Assembly (NCBI RefSeq): GCF_022539505.1
Contig: NC_061510.1
Coordinates: 101,324,292-101,388,291 of the forward strand
DNA length: 64,000 nucleotides
Direction: 5' to 3'
Origin: Lolium rigidum
Lineage: Eukaryota; Streptophyta; Magnoliopsida; Poales; Poaceae
Shown here: positions 1 through 10,966 of the stretch, in pieces
Numbering within the stretch: position 1 is the stretch's first letter
Layout: the number at the start of each line of letters is the position of its first letter
Made by a program: the position numbers and the translations under genes
Notes under the pieces: generated by a model
Databases searched by the model: none
What the model was told of the DNA's origin: nothing
Seen by the model: the letters and a program-made list of their open reading frames with translations, nothing else

Positions 1-214
1 TTGCTTGGTGTCATTGTCACTAAGAATAACCCTGGCTGAGGTTCCTCAATTATTTCAAGTTTACAATCTGACAACACCAATAAGTAGAAGTAGTTTGTGT
101 AACAACAACAACAGTACAGTAGCATGAGCAGTAGTTTGTGTAACAACAACAATACAGTAGCATTACAGTAATGTACTCCAGTAGCTTGCATTTTCTGGTG
201 TCAATGGTTGAAGA

Positions 215-1977
215 TCAATAGGTACAAATTCCAGTAGCGTTCCACTGCTTGCTTGCAACAAATTCAGTTAACAAATTCCTGTAGCTTGCTTCCACTTCTG
301 ATGTAGCTACTTGTGCTTGTGCTTGTTTGTTCTTGTGTTGCTTACGCTTTTTGCTTGTGCTTGCTTCTGCTGTAGGTATTTCTTCTTGATCTCCTTCTGC
401 ATGATTTCCTTCTTTTCTCTTGCGCTTGCTAGATTGATTGCTTGCTTCTTCTCTTGCTTTCTTTGCTCTTGCTTTTTTTGCTTCTTCTTTTTTTCGAGCT
501 TCTTCTTGCTTTGCTTCTTCTCTTGCTTTTTTTGCTTCTTCTTTTTTTCGAGCTTCTTCTTGCTTTTCTTCTTCTCTTGCTTTCTTTGCTTCTTCTCTTT
601 CTTTTTTTGCTTCTTCTTTTTTTCGAGCTTCTTCTTGCTTTTCTTCTTCTCTTGCTTTCTTCGATTCTTCTCTTGCTTTCTTTGCTTCTTCTTTCTTTCG
701 AGCTTCCTCTTGCTTTTCTTCTTCTCTTGCTTTCTTTGCTTCTTCTTTTTTTCGAGCTTCTTCTTGCTTTTCTTCTTCTCTTGCTTTCTTTGCTTCTTCT
801 TTCTTTCGAGCTTCCTCTTGCTTTTCTTCTTCTCTTGCTTGCTTTGCTTCTTCTTTCTTTCGAGCTTCCTCTTGCTTTTCTTCTTCTCTTGCTTTCTTTG
901 CTTCTTCTTTCTTTCGAGCTTCCTCTTGCTTTGCTTCTTCTTTCTTTCGAGCTTCTTGTTGCTTTGCTTCTTCTTCTGCTTGCAGTGCCTTAGCTACTGC
1001 CTTTAGGGCATTTTCATAAACTAGAGCGGGACAAGGAATGCTGGTAGGTAGCAGATTTTGTTCTTCTAAGCTTATCTTGCCCAAATGAGGGATTGTATAC
1101 CCATTGCCTCCACTATTGTTCAATACTTCAGTCATACAAGTTTGAAGAGATACGAAAATTCTATTCAAGGTAGGTGCATCATATGCAGAAAACTCTTCCT
1201 GCACATCACGGATGAGGTCGTTTAGTGTTCTAGGGCTTCGCATGGTCTCGTTAGGGATTCTATGGAGTTGAAGAACCCTAGATCATTAACATTCAAATCT
1301 GGGCTATTCGTCGTGCTGCTGCACCAGCCTGATGTCCATTCCAATTTTAGCTACGAGCATCTCCGAATTCTTGATCGGTAGGTAGTATGTGTGGCTTGGT
1401 GTTATCTTGCCTGTACAAAGATAGTCCGTCCAAGCATCTTGTGCGGGCCAAGCATCTCGAATGGCTGGCAACACCTTATCTATTAGGAACTCCCTCATAA
1501 CATCCCTAGTGACTTTGATTGACTTAGTCTCTAGGGTCCCTTTAGGCCGATTATCGCTTTTCCTTTGTGCTGGCAATTGTTTAACAAATGGCCACACACC
1601 AATCTTACCAGAAAAAGTCACATTTTTTGCACTGTCGAATCTTGGTCTTGCAACTGCTGTAAGAAACATGACCTTGCCAATGCACTGTTTGCTTGTGACT
1701 GCTCTACTTGAAAGAATGCAGCAACATCTTTCTTATCATTCCTATCAAACTTCCCTCCGTTTTTCATGCAAAGTGAGTGCATAGCTACATATGCAGCGTA
1801 CTTCTGTTGGTCAGGGAGAATTTTTCGATGTCGTATTGCTTGCTGACCACCTGGTTCTTCCTCTTCATCTACTCGCATATTCCTCTTCATCTACCGCATC
1901 TTGACCTTCATCCGAGTGCAGCTTCCTCTTCATCTACTGCATATTCATCTTCATTTGCTTGTTCATCATCATCTATG
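215..1977 (-). pseudogene. Degenerate mariner-like transposase (main exon)
   Basis: Family signatures appear in order but in different frames. There is an acidic N-terminal stretch after a splice acceptor near 1977 and an HTH-like start (LPDQQKYAAYVAMHS) near 1790-1835. The block VMFLTAVARPRFDS lies at about 1625-1670, followed by GIWPF-like and NRPKGTL motifs. A QDNTKPH motif at about 1400 holds the second catalytic Asp, NSPDLNVNDLGFF at about 1250-1290 holds the third, and the usual C-terminal block (CMTEVLNN, YTIPHLGK) lies at about 1085-1140. The region with the first catalytic Asp, which should lie between the HTH part and VMFLTAV, is missing, and at least three frameshifts separate the motifs. 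The copy cannot encode an active transposase. The C-terminus ends in a long charged repeat, described separately. Confidence 0.8.
438..1000 (-). repeat. Minisatellite encoding an 18-residue charged repeat at the transposase C-terminus
   Basis: Roughly ten copies of a 54-bp unit, some truncated. On the minus strand they encode KKEEAKKAREEEKQEEAR, a Glu/Lys/Ala/Arg-rich pattern expected to form a long charged helix. It is in frame with the mariner C-terminal domain and stays open for the whole array. Other frames give long Leu/Phe/Ser-rich ORFs that are shadows of the repeat. Confidence 0.85.
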
Positions 1978-2037
1978 TATTAGTAACAATATATATAAAT
2001 TAGTGATAAAATGGATACTAAAGATTGCAGTAATATG

Positions 2038-2221
2038 TGTAAAAAGTATAGATTGGATTGAATTGTCGTACCTCTCTAGGGCAGGCGTATACTCTTTATA
2101 TATAACAGACATACAATCTAGGGTTTACAATATGGTTAGGATTACAACTTCTACCGCAAGTCTAGTTAGCCCGACGTGACAGGATCGTACCCGCTCAGGT
2201 GTCATCCTACTCCGTTTAACG
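2038..2221 (-). repeat. 3' LTR of the first Copia element
   Basis: 184 bp, nearly identical to 6608-6791. The terminal CA expected at its right edge reads CG, so the 3' LTR carries a mutated first base when read on the minus strand. Confidence 0.93.
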
Positions 2222-5200
2222 ATCCCCCTCGATCCAAGCAAGGGCTAACTAAATTCAATCCATACTTCATTCGATCAAACGTCTCCTTGCCAAGGGCCTT
2301 TGTGAATATATCAGCAATCCGGTCACGCGTAGAGATGAACCTCACCTTCGATGCTCCAAGTGACACCTTTTCTCGTACAAAATGAAAATCAATTTCGATA
2401 TGTTTGGTCCGAGCGTGAAACACAGGATTTGCTGTGAGGAAAGTTGCACCGAGATTGTCACACCACAAAATTGGAGCTTGAGCCTGAAACACACCTAGCT
2501 CTCGAAGAACCGATCGCAACCATGATACCTCGCCGTGCCATTTGCAATGGCTTTATACTCCGCTTCGGTACTCGAACGACTGATCGTAGGTTGTTTCCGA
2601 GAGCTCCACGATATCAGATTGGGTCCATAGAACACCGCATATCCTCCGAGCTTGATCGGCGATCATCGGGACACCCTGCCCAATCTGCATCCGTATATAC
2701 ACTTAACTCCGTGGACTGCGAACGCCGTATACCGAGTCCAACCTTCGAGTTTCTTTCACATATCTAAGCACCCTTTTAACTGCAGACCAATGCACATCTC
2801 GTAGGAGCAGAGAGGAACCGACACGCCTTATTTACCGCAAAAGAAATGTCCGGCCGTGTCAAGCATAGATACCGCAAACCTCCCACCGTGCTCCTATAAA
2901 CGAAGGCCTCTCGCTTCGGTGAGTATAGTGCCGGCATTCTTGCTGAGCTTGTCGGATGAAGACATGGGCGTTGCAATACCCTTGCATTTTTGCATATTCA
3001 CCTTCCGAAGCGGATCGGTAGCATACTTGGTCTGAGTTAGTGCTATTCCATCGTACATCTTTGTCACTTCTACTCCAAGAAAATAGGAAAGTTCTCCAAG
3101 ATCCTTAACGAGCAAAGGAGACACGAAGTTGCTCCGTAAGTTTTTCCACGATCCGTCGACACGAGCCAGCTATGATGATATCATCCACGTAAATCAACAT
3201 ATAAATAGTGACTCGTGGGTTAAGGAAAATGAACAAGGAGTTATCTCGCTTTGGATGGCCCGAAACCCATGGATCGAAGCTTGACACTTAGCTTGGAGTA
3301 CCACGCTCTTGGCGCTCGTTTGAGGCCGTAAAGCGATTTCTGCAGTCGACAGACATGGTGAGGGCGATCTGGATCAACATATCCTGGTGGTTGAGACATG
3401 TATACCTCCTCCTGGATATCGCCGTGGAGGAAGGCATTTTGGACGTCCACTTGACGAAGAGCCCAGCCGCGAGAAACGGCGATGGACAAGATCAGGCGAA
3501 CTGTCGTGGGTTTAACCACCGGGGAGAACGTGTCAGTGTAGTCGATACCAGCACGCTGAGTGAAGCCCTTGGCGACGAGACGAGCTTTGTAGCGATCAAT
3601 GGTGCCGTCAGATTTGTGCTTGACCTTGAAAACCCACTTGCAGCCGATGATATGATGTCCACGGGGCAGTTCCACAAGACGCCGGTATTGTTGAGACGAA
3701 GCGCATCAAACTCCGTATCCATAGCCGTTTTCCACACAGGGAATAGCCAAAGCGTCATGATGAGATGTGGGTTCAGCAGCAAAGGCACGCTTGGACGAGT
3801 CATATCGGATGATCCCATCATAGAGGCGAACCGGACGCACTTTATTGTTCCGCAGCCGAGTGCGCATAGGATGTGTAGGTGCAGGGGCAGGTGCAGGACT
3901 TGGCGATGGCGAGGAAGCAGCAGACGGAGATGGTGCAGGGGAGTCATGATCCGCATCATAGGCCGGCCCACGAGCCGGTGTGGGCGGAGAAGCGGGCTCC
4001 GAGTCTGTCTGAGGCCACATCGTTATGAGCCGCATGGTCGTCCGGAGCAGCAGGATCCGGTGCCCCATGATCGTCATCAGGAGGGACATGCACGCCATGA
4101 AATGAGGAGTCGACGGGAGCGCCTGCACTCGATACGAGCAATACTAGGAACCGGGTTAGTAGCACAGTCCATATCATTACACATTGAGGAATTTCTTGCT
4201 GGATCCGGAAGAAGGAGAAGATCTTCAGTGGGTTGGGAATTTTGGGAGTGGTCAATAGAGAATGGGTAAATTGTTTCGTCAAAAACTACATCACGGGAGA
4301 TATATATACGGCCAGTAGACCGATCAAGACACTTGAAACCAAGATGATCCGGACTGTACCCAAGAAATACACAGCGAATAGACCGAAAAGACAATTTCCG
4401 GTTGTTATAGGGTCGAAGGTTCGGCCAGCACGCGCACCCAAAAACACGTAAAGCTTCATACCGAACAGGGATGTTAAACAATTTTGTGACGGGAGTTTCA
4501 TTGTGAATAACTCGACTAGGCATCCGGTTAATGAGATAGCAAGCCGTGAGGATGGCATCATCCCAAAAACGAAGAGGAACACAAGCTTGAGCAAGAAGAG
4601 CAAGGGCAGTTTCGACAAGATGACGGTGTTTTCTTTCGATGGCACCGTTTTGTTGGTGGGTGTGGGGACAGGAGAGGCGATGAGTGATGCCAGTATTCTG
4701 AAAATAGCGATGCAATTTCTGATATTCCCCTCCCCAATCGGACTGAACAGAAAGAATTTTAACACCCAAAGATCGCTCAACTCGTTTCTGAAATTGATAG
4801 AAGACATGCTCAACATCTGACTTGTGTTTCAACAAATAGACCCACGAAAACTTGCTAAAATCATCCAAAAAACTTACATAATAACTAAAGCCACCAGAAG
4901 ATTTAACCGCTGGTCCCCACACATCCGTGTGAACCAACTCTAGAGGAACAGTAGAGACTCTATACGACAACTCATAAGGAAGTTGATGTGCCTTTGCTTG
5001 TTGGCATGCATCACAAATATGCTCAACTAGCTTTTTATTTGACGACGAAACTAATTTATTGGTGGAGATGATGGCTTGAACAATCGATGACGTGGGATGA
5101 CCAAGACGCCGGTGCCACAGATCTTTGGATGGAGTGGCAAGATGTCCTTGACGAGAGCGTGGATGCAGCACCGGATATAGACCACCTTGAGCCCTACCGT

Positions 5201-6576
5201 GTAGACGAACTTGCTTCGTGATGCGATCCTTGATAAGAAAATGGAAGGGGTGAAGCTCAATGAAACAATTGTTATCAAAAGCAAGTTTATTGGCAGATAT
5301 GAGATTTTTGCTAATGTGTGGAGTGTGTAAGACATTTTTCAGGTGTAGAACAGATTGGTTTGGACCAGACAAAGAAGATTCACCAACATGTAAAATAGGA
5401 ATATGCATACCATTGGCCACCTGTATCTGATCATGGCCGTCATAGTTCTTCTGCACGTGGAGGCGATCCATGTCGTTGGTCATGTGATCTGTCGCCCCGG
5501 AGTCCATGATCCAGGTCGGTTCAGCAATCTCGTTCGAGTTGGAGTAGTTGGCAGCGCGATTTGATGTCTCAGGTTGGATGGCGTGATTGAACCGATTGTA
5601 GCAGCGAAGAGCATCGTGTCCATAGGTGCCGCAGATCTGGCAGGTGGATTTGCCACCTCCGCCACCGTTGCGACCACGACCTCCTCCTTGACCGTTGCCT
5701 CGCCCAGAATTATTGCCTCCGTTGCGGCCACCTCCGCCGCCATAGCCACCACCGTTGTAGCCGCCACCATTGTTGTAGTTGCGACCTCCTCCATAGCCAC
5801 GGCCACCATCGCCGCGTCCGCGGCCTCCGCCACCGCGCTGAAAGCCACCGTATCCTCCTCCACGCGATGCAGTGTTGGCGGAGTGTTGGAACTGAGGAGA
5901 TCCATTGGACACGCGATCGACGTTGCGTGCCTCGTATGCGACCATGTGCCCGTAGAGGTCGCTGAGAGTGAAATCATCATCACCCTTTGAAGCTATCACC
6001 GATAACGACGTAGTGAAATTCTCGTGATCCTCGCTGATCCCAGCAAGAATATATGAAATAACCTCTGAATCACTCAGAGGGTTGCCGACTGTCGCCATGG
6101 TGTCAGCAATCTTCTTCACGTGGTTGTAGTAGTCAGACAGGGACATCTCCCTTTTCTTCGGCTTCACAAGCGCCGTGCGGAGCTGCACGATCTTCGCCTT
6201 GGATCGTGACGAGAACATCCGGGTGAGTACGCTCCATACGCTCGCGGATGAGTCCAAGCAGCATCACATGGCCGAGCACGGATGGGTTCGGAGATGCAAG
6301 AAGAGCACTCGGAACCTGCTGATCCGTTTTGAACCACGCTGCATACTCGGGGTTCGCCACCGATTCCGAGCTTCCCTCGGACGCCGGAACCTTCTTGGGC
6401 GGCGCGGTGTTGCTCCCATCTACAAAGCCGAACAGATCGAGGCTGTAGAGAGCAGGGAAGAGCCCGAGCCCTCCATAACAGGAAGTTGTCCTGGTCGAGC
6501 TTGACGGTGATCGCAGCGCCGATGGTTTGAGCGATGTTGGCTGGGCGGCGGGGGCTGCGGGAGAGGGAGGAGCCAT
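2202..6576 (-). pseudogene. Copia gag-pol polyprotein, frame-broken
   Basis: Gag starts at 6576 (MAPPSPAAPAA). A frame change near 6257 leads into a 726-codon open stretch with the gag core, a Gly-rich linker and a CCHC knuckle (CQICGTYGHDALRC) near 5620. The protease motif WIMDSGATDH lies at about 5500. Integrase motifs follow: HRLGHP, CDACQQAK, VHTDVWGP, SFLDDFSKF, DWGGEYQ and QQNGAIERKHRHLVE. After further frame changes the RT region ([20 protein letters not shown], then YMLIYVDDIIIAG near 3200) lies at 2900-3675. The RNase H and C-terminal part ([14 protein letters not shown]) ends near 2202. Several frameshifts, between about 4100 and 2520 and again in gag, prevent a full polyprotein. 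Confidence 0.9.
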
Positions 6577-6607
6577 GGATGATCAAAGAGCGGGTTGCTC
6601 GATACCA

Positions 6608-6791
6608 TGTAAAAAGTATAGATTGGATTGAATTGTCGTACCTCTCTAGGGCAGGCGTATACTCTTTATATATAACAGACATACAATCTAGGGTTTACAA
6701 TATGGTTAGGATTACAACTTCTACCGCAAGTCTAGTTAGCCTGACGTGACAGGATCGTACCCGCTCAGGTGTCATCCTACTCCGTTTAACA
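6608..6791 (-). repeat. 5' LTR of the first Copia element
   Basis: 184 bp with TG...CA ends, next to the primer-binding site. Followed by the ATATG target duplication. Confidence 0.93.
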
Positions 6792-6971
6792 ATATGTACT
6801 TGATGAATCATGCAATGAGACTGCATTTCCTCTACAGACTACAGGAACTAAAATCTCTTCTTACTGGATGAATTAATTTCAGTATCTAATTGGAAATTTT
6901 ATGCGCTTCAGAAATGCCTTGCATATATCACCCCGACAACCAAAAGTTTATCTAATTTCTGGTGTCCACAG

Positions 6972-7293
6972 GCTTTCATTAAAATATCACCCCGACAAGA
7001 ATAAAGACGGGTGCTCAGCAGAAATTCGAAGAGATAAATAATGGTAAGACACACACAACTATGTCCATATCAAGTACTTATACTCGGTATTAGAATCTCG
7101 ATCTATTTGCTGTTTTAGACATACTGACTGTGTAATGTGTATATGTCTATATGAGACAATTCTTCATTGGACAATTAACATAGTTCATTGACACTAAATT
7201 TATATGTGGCAATTAACTGTCTAAACCGAGCTGGTGTCGCCTTTGCAGCGCATGAGATTCTGTCAGATGAAGAGAAGAGAGAAATTAGTCTGC
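6972..7293 (+). pseudogene. DnaJ (J-domain) gene fragment, two exons with intron
   Basis: After a splice acceptor (CCACAG at 6966-6971) the sequence reads LKYHPDKNKDG, containing the HPD motif of J-domains. It then continues as an AEKFEEINN-like stretch that needs a 1-base restoration, and ends at a GTAAG donor (exon 6972-7043). A second exon from 7259 continues in phase as AHEILSDEEKREI, the usual end of a J-domain. The genomic intron is retained, so the fragment was captured at DNA level and is not a processed copy. It lies opposite in orientation to the surrounding mariner transposase. No further DnaJ exon is visible. Confidence 0.75.
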
Positions 7294-7377
7294 GTTCTTG
7301 TCTGAAGACCTGTATATGCCTAGCTAGCACGCTTGTCTGAATGGTTTGGTGAACTGTTTGTAGCTTCTTCTTCCCAG

Positions 7378-7751
7378 CTTTGGGAGGCCTGCTCTACGGC
7401 TATGACATCGGGGCTACATCTGGTGCTACCATATCGCTCAAGGTATCACTCCTCCCATCACTCTGTCCACGCAACCGCGCCACGATTTGCTTGGTTATAA
7501 CCATCTCTCTGCATTTTTTTTTTTTTTGCAGTCCTCGGCATTCAGTGGTACATCATGGTACAACCTGTCATCAGTGCAGACTGGCCTCGTGGTAATGCTC
7601 TGTTCCGCATCGCATCAAACTCCATCAATCTGTGGCCAACACTGGCATCATTTTATCTATTTTCTGCATTTTCAATCCATTATCTGTGACGAAGGTCAGC
7701 GGCTCGCTATATGGTGCTTTGATCGGATCTGCCACGGCATTTACCATTGCA
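7378..7751 (+). pseudogene. Fragment of a plastidic sugar-transporter-like (MFS, xylose/H+ symporter-like) gene
   Basis: Three exons with intact splice signals are visible. Exon 7378-7442 encodes LGGLLYGYDIGATSGATIS, 7532-7591 encodes SSAFSGTSWYNLSSVQTGL, and 7695-about 7751 encodes VSGSLYGALIGSATAFTIA. Together they form the first transmembrane region of the plant D-xylose-proton-symporter-like 3 / plastidic sugar transporter family. Similarity stops abruptly at about 7751, where DFLGRR would be expected, and a stop follows. Only a small piece of a roughly 500-residue family is present, next to the DnaJ fragment and in the same orientation, so this is a captured fragment. Confidence 0.75.
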
Positions 7752-7935
7752 AAAATTTGAGGGTCCTATGCATGTAAGCAATGAACATGTGCTGCTATAC
7801 ATAGAATAGATACAACTGTTGCTAGATCATGTTGTACTGTAGAATATTGCTCATCATTTCCACTTATTTTATCGATGCTTGTTATGACAGAATTGCTAGA
7901 AATTCATTGACGTGTGCTGATCAGTAGTTCAGTAC

Positions 7936-7999
7936 CTGGTTGATTGACATCCTCATCTTGTTCTTCAGGTGGACTAAAATTGAGATCCGGAAGCACCAT
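7936..7999 (-). pseudogene. 5' exon of the mariner-like transposase gene
   Basis: Begins with ATG at 7999 and reads MVLPDLNFSPPEEQDEDV, the acidic DLN-type N-terminus typical of plant mariner transposases. It ends at a CAG/GTACTG splice donor near 7935. The matching acceptor (ACATAG) lies near 1978-1983, leaving an intron that contains the Copia element and the captured gene fragments. Assignment to the same gene is inferred from orientation, phase and family N-terminus. Confidence 0.5.
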
Positions 8000-8634
8000 T
8001 GTCTACGAGCGCGACCTCGCCGACCTTTGTACGCAGCGATGAGCGAGAAGTAGTGCTTTGCCCGCAATCGGCGTCCTTGTGACCTCCAGGCCCCGGCGTC
8101 CTTGTGACCTCCAGGCCCCGGTGCCTCTTGGTTACCTCCGGGCCCGACCCTAGCGCCCCCAAGGGAAGCCCTGGACGAGCTTCTGGCTAGGGGACGGCGG
8201 CGAGCTTCCGGGAACTGCAACAATCGGCGAGCTGGGCGACGAGCCAGTGGATGATTGGAGCTAGACCTGGAGTACAGCTGGGCGACGAGATAGGGGATCG
8301 ATCGGTACCGGTCGGAGCCTGGACGCGAAGGCCTGGATCGTTTGCGATGAAACAGGGGATCGATCGGAGCTGGGCCACGCGCGCTTGGTGGATCGGAGCT
8401 GGGCCACGCGCGCCTGGTGGAGAGGATCGATTCCTCCTGGGGGAGGAGCTGGAGGAGCTGCCTGGGGAAGAAGATGGCCGGGGAGGATCGATTCCGGTGG
8501 GGGAGGAGCTGCCTGGAGGAGAAGATGGCCGGGGAGGATCGATTCCGGTGGGAGACGACGGGAGAATCGAGATCGGGATTCAAATTTTGATAGGGGTATC
8601 GATGTCTTTTTGCTACTTTTTCACCTGGTCGGAA
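8000..8634. other. GC-rich 5' region of the mariner element with short tandem repeats
   Basis: Contains two to three copies of several short motifs, for example CGTCCTTGTGACCTCCAGGC near 8090-8115, a GGAGCTGGGCCACGCGCGC motif at about 8357-8410, and GAAGATGGCCGGGGAGGATC at about 8470-8540. Long ORFs here look like composition artefacts, and no family motif was seen. A leader for the transposase transcript is the simplest reading. Confidence 0.4.
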
Positions 8635-8696
8635 AACGTCCCCGACGTCTTATATTTCTGCACGGAGGGAGTAATTCCTAATATACATGGCATATA

Positions 8697-9070
8697 AAGG
8701 GGAAATACCCGGAAGAACCCGGGTGCATACTATTTGCTATTTGAAAATCTCAAAAAATGAAATAAAAAATTTATGTACATACTATGTTGATACTCGATCA
8801 CTTTTGTAAGTTTTTATGAAAAAATTCGATTGTATATGGCCTACACGAAAATGAGATTATAATGATTGGCTCTGCACTGTTCATGGAAATAGAAAATTCC
8901 ATTGTCACATTTATGTGTACATGGCCGTTTTATTATGCCGAAATCTGGAAAAACAAGTGTAAACATAGGATATACATGAAAAAAATTATTTCATTTTTTT
9001 CTGAAATTTTGAAATAACATTTTCAAAATAGAGTGCACATGCACCCGGGTGCAAATCGTCCACCTCCGCG
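8697..9070. mobile_element. MITE (probably MULE-derived) in RAD23 intron 2
   Basis: AT-rich, with inverted termini sharing ACCCGGGTGCAT (about 8717 and about 9043). The RAD23 paralogue near 12660-12685 reads straight through this point (GGCATATAAGCAGCCTACC), so the insert is recognised by comparison. The target duplication appears to be a degenerate TATAA-type sequence on both sides. Exact ends are uncertain. Confidence 0.6.
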
Positions 9071-9084
9071 TATAAGAAGCCTAC

Positions 9085-9246
9085 CTTACGAAGCATGACG
9101 ACCAGGAACTCATCTTCAATAACTTTATTCTCGTCCAGTGTACTTTCATCCTTCAACACCTTGCCCTTGTAAATGAGCATTTGTTGACCCCGTGGATAGC
9201 TATCATTTCCTTGGATCTCTTCAATCTTCTTCTTGACAGCCATAAT
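9085..9246 (-). CDS. RAD23: RAD23 exon 2, left copy (ubiquitin-like domain)
   Basis: A 162-bp, phase-0 exon encoding 54 residues of the N-terminal ubiquitin-like domain. It begins IMAVKKKIEEIQGNDSYPRG and includes KVLKDEST and EDEFLVVML, the hallmark of plant RAD23. RAD23 proteins shuttle ubiquitinated substrates to the proteasome and support XPC/RAD4 in nucleotide excision repair. Splice sites are a TCAG acceptor just above 9246 and AAG/GTAGGC at 9085. The exon is fully open, unlike the paralogous exon at 12679-12832. Later exons (proline/glutamine-rich linker, UBA1, XPC-binding, UBA2) are not visible downstream. They would have to lie beyond the mariner insertion, off the left edge, so whether this copy is a functional gene cannot be decided here. 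Confidence 0.75.
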
Positions 9247-9542
9247 CTGATTCAAAGCAAAAAAAAAAAAAGTAAGCAAGATCTTGAAATGATTACTCCC
9301 ATTAACATTTTTTTACTCTAAGTTCAAAAGTCTCTCAGATGCTACTTTCAAAAATATTTTAACAACTTTACACTAAGATGTGCTAGCATAATACATTAGT
9401 TATAATACCATGAAAAACATATCAACAAAAAATCTCATACTATAATTTTTATACAAACGGTCTAGATAGTTTCAAATACATTGGCCGTGAAAACTTTGCG
9501 ACCACAGACCCTAGAACATCAAGCTAAAAAACTTGGTAGTGC

Positions 9543-10966
9543 TCCCTCCGATCCACACATAAGGCCAAAGGCCCAGCTTTAAATTAATAGAGCCAAAACG
9601 GCAGATACAGAGTGCAACAAGGCATACACAGCTTACAGCTTACAAACCAAAGAGAAAAAGCACAACGCACGCTATGATCACTAAGGCCATCGTCTTCCCG
9701 AGCAGCCACCAGAGGAAGAAACAAAGCTAGAAGGAAACACCATCAGCGGAAGGAACAAGCTCGCCATCTTCCAGAAGAGTGATTAGTGTCCAACTCATGG
9801 CCTCTGACTCCGAAGAGGGACCCTTCCCTCTCGCCCTGGTCCGAATAGCGCCGCCGTCGGCAGACAGAGAAGCTCTCCCAAAAGCAAACCAAAGTAAGAA
9901 CACCCAAAGAGCATGGAAGTGGGCAAGCCGGCTACCGCAACAGAGAGCTCCCGACGAGCGCCATCAGCTGCCTCGGCACCACCATGGGGAGGACGAAAGC
10001 TGCTGGGCGCCGGCGCACCACGAAGACCGGCAAACAAGAGCATCAACCTGGCCAAGCGCAAGGTTGACAAAGGAGCAGAACGCACTGCCAAGCACCACCA
10101 CGACCAACCGAAAACCCGCCAACCACCCCTGCAATCCTCAGAAGAAACCTCCAGGAAGGGAACACCATCTCAATGCCGCCAACGCCCACACGAGGAAATA
10201 GGGTTTTCACCCCGGGCAGAGGTGTGGATGGGGAAGAAACAAGGGATCTGAACGCTGCCTCCAAGGAGGGAAACAGCGCCAGGAGCGTCGCCAGCGTCGT
10301 GACCACCGTCGGCCACAGGTTTCCCGGTCCCGAGCCTCCCACCACCATCCAGCAAACCAGAGCAAGCAGATCTGGCCATGGGATCCGGGTATCACCGGCC
10401 GGAAAAGGGGGATCTTCTAGGGACAGGCATAGAGAGTTGGCGGCAGCTCCCCGGCCACACCAGACGCCCACCGCCCCTCCGCCGTCCGCACGACCAGAGA
10501 GGAGGGCAAGCACTCACAGCACCACTCGCCGCAGAACCGGCGCCGTCCACCAGATCAGGGCCGCCGCCCTGAGGTCCAGAGCCCCCGTCGAGGACGCCGC
10601 CGGCAGCACCCTCCCTTACCCAGCCAACGGTGACGGAAGGGCCACCGAGCAGCCCCACCGGACCCAGCGCGAAGTTCCTCCACCGATCTTCCGCGCGGGG
10701 GGCGAGGGCCCAGATCCCCGCCGCCCCCTTCACCGGCGGCGCCTCTAGGGGCGACGAGGAGGTAGAGGACGGCTGGGGGAGGCGGCGGCGGCGCGACTAG
10801 GGTTTCGCCCCCCTGGTCGCCTGGAGGGGGCAACCCGAGAGGCGTGCCTTTTCCCCAAGTTCGATTCAAGGCCTTCCGATGTCGGGGGTTTGGATCTATC
10901 AATTCATAAAATATGATTATAGATACATCCAAATCTGTGACAAGAATTGTAGAACGGAGGTAGTAT
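9543..10966. mobile_element. Degenerate Stowaway-like ends flanking a LINE-like fragment (minus) in RAD23 intron 1
   Basis: The left border has CTCCCTCCGATCCACACAT (9543-9561). The right border ends GAACGGAGGTAG after an internal arm matching other Stowaway MITEs in the window. Between them, about 9560-10880 looks like a deletion derivative of a LINE on the minus strand: a GC-rich leader on the right (ACCCTAGTCGCGCCGCCG, near 10800) and a 3'-end-like GGCTCTATTAATTTAAAGC on the left. No endonuclease or reverse transcriptase motif is present. The nested interpretation is inference; the ORFs in this stretch are compositional. Confidence 0.4.

Larger units (their letters stand above)
2038..6791 (-). 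mobile_element. Copia LTR retrotransposon, near-full-length, inserted in the mariner intron
   Basis: The two 184-bp LTRs (2038-2221 and 6608-6791) differ at only about two positions, and the insertion is flanked by the 5-bp target duplication ATATG (2033-2037 and 6792-6796). Immediately inside the right LTR, the minus strand reads TGGTATCGAGC, an initiator-Met-tRNA type primer site. A purine run (GAGGGGG) adjoins the left LTR as polypurine tract. Domains run gag, protease, integrase, reverse transcriptase and RNase H from right to left, which is the Copia order. Near-identical LTRs indicate a recent insertion, although the coding region already has several frame breaks. Confidence 0.95.
1..8671 (-). 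mobile_element. Large mariner-like (Tc1/mariner) element, left end off window
   Basis: The right end is visible at about 8635-8671 as a Stowaway/mariner-type terminal repeat (it reads CTCCCTCCGTGCAGAAATAT on the minus strand), followed by a TA target dinucleotide at 8672-8673. The paralogous RAD23 intron near 12570 shows the same bases without the element (a TA before ATTCCTAAT), which supports a TA-targeted insertion. Inside, on the minus strand, are a short 5' exon (7936-7999) and a degenerate transposase (215-1977). The intervening intron holds a Copia element (2038-6791) and fragments of a DnaJ and a sugar transporter gene. The left terminal repeat was not found in the first 214 bases, so the element continues beyond the window. 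Treating everything from 1 to 8671 as one element is inference; the right end and the transposase are seen directly. Confidence 0.6.

Noticed and set aside
311..1019. Three long plus-strand ORFs rich in Phe, Leu, Ser and Cys
   Set aside because: They are antisense frames of the minus-strand charged repeat of the mariner transposase; the 54-bp periodicity keeps every frame open.
10043..10748. Overlapping long ORFs on both strands
   Set aside because: GC-rich LINE-leader-like sequence where all frames are open by composition; no motif.
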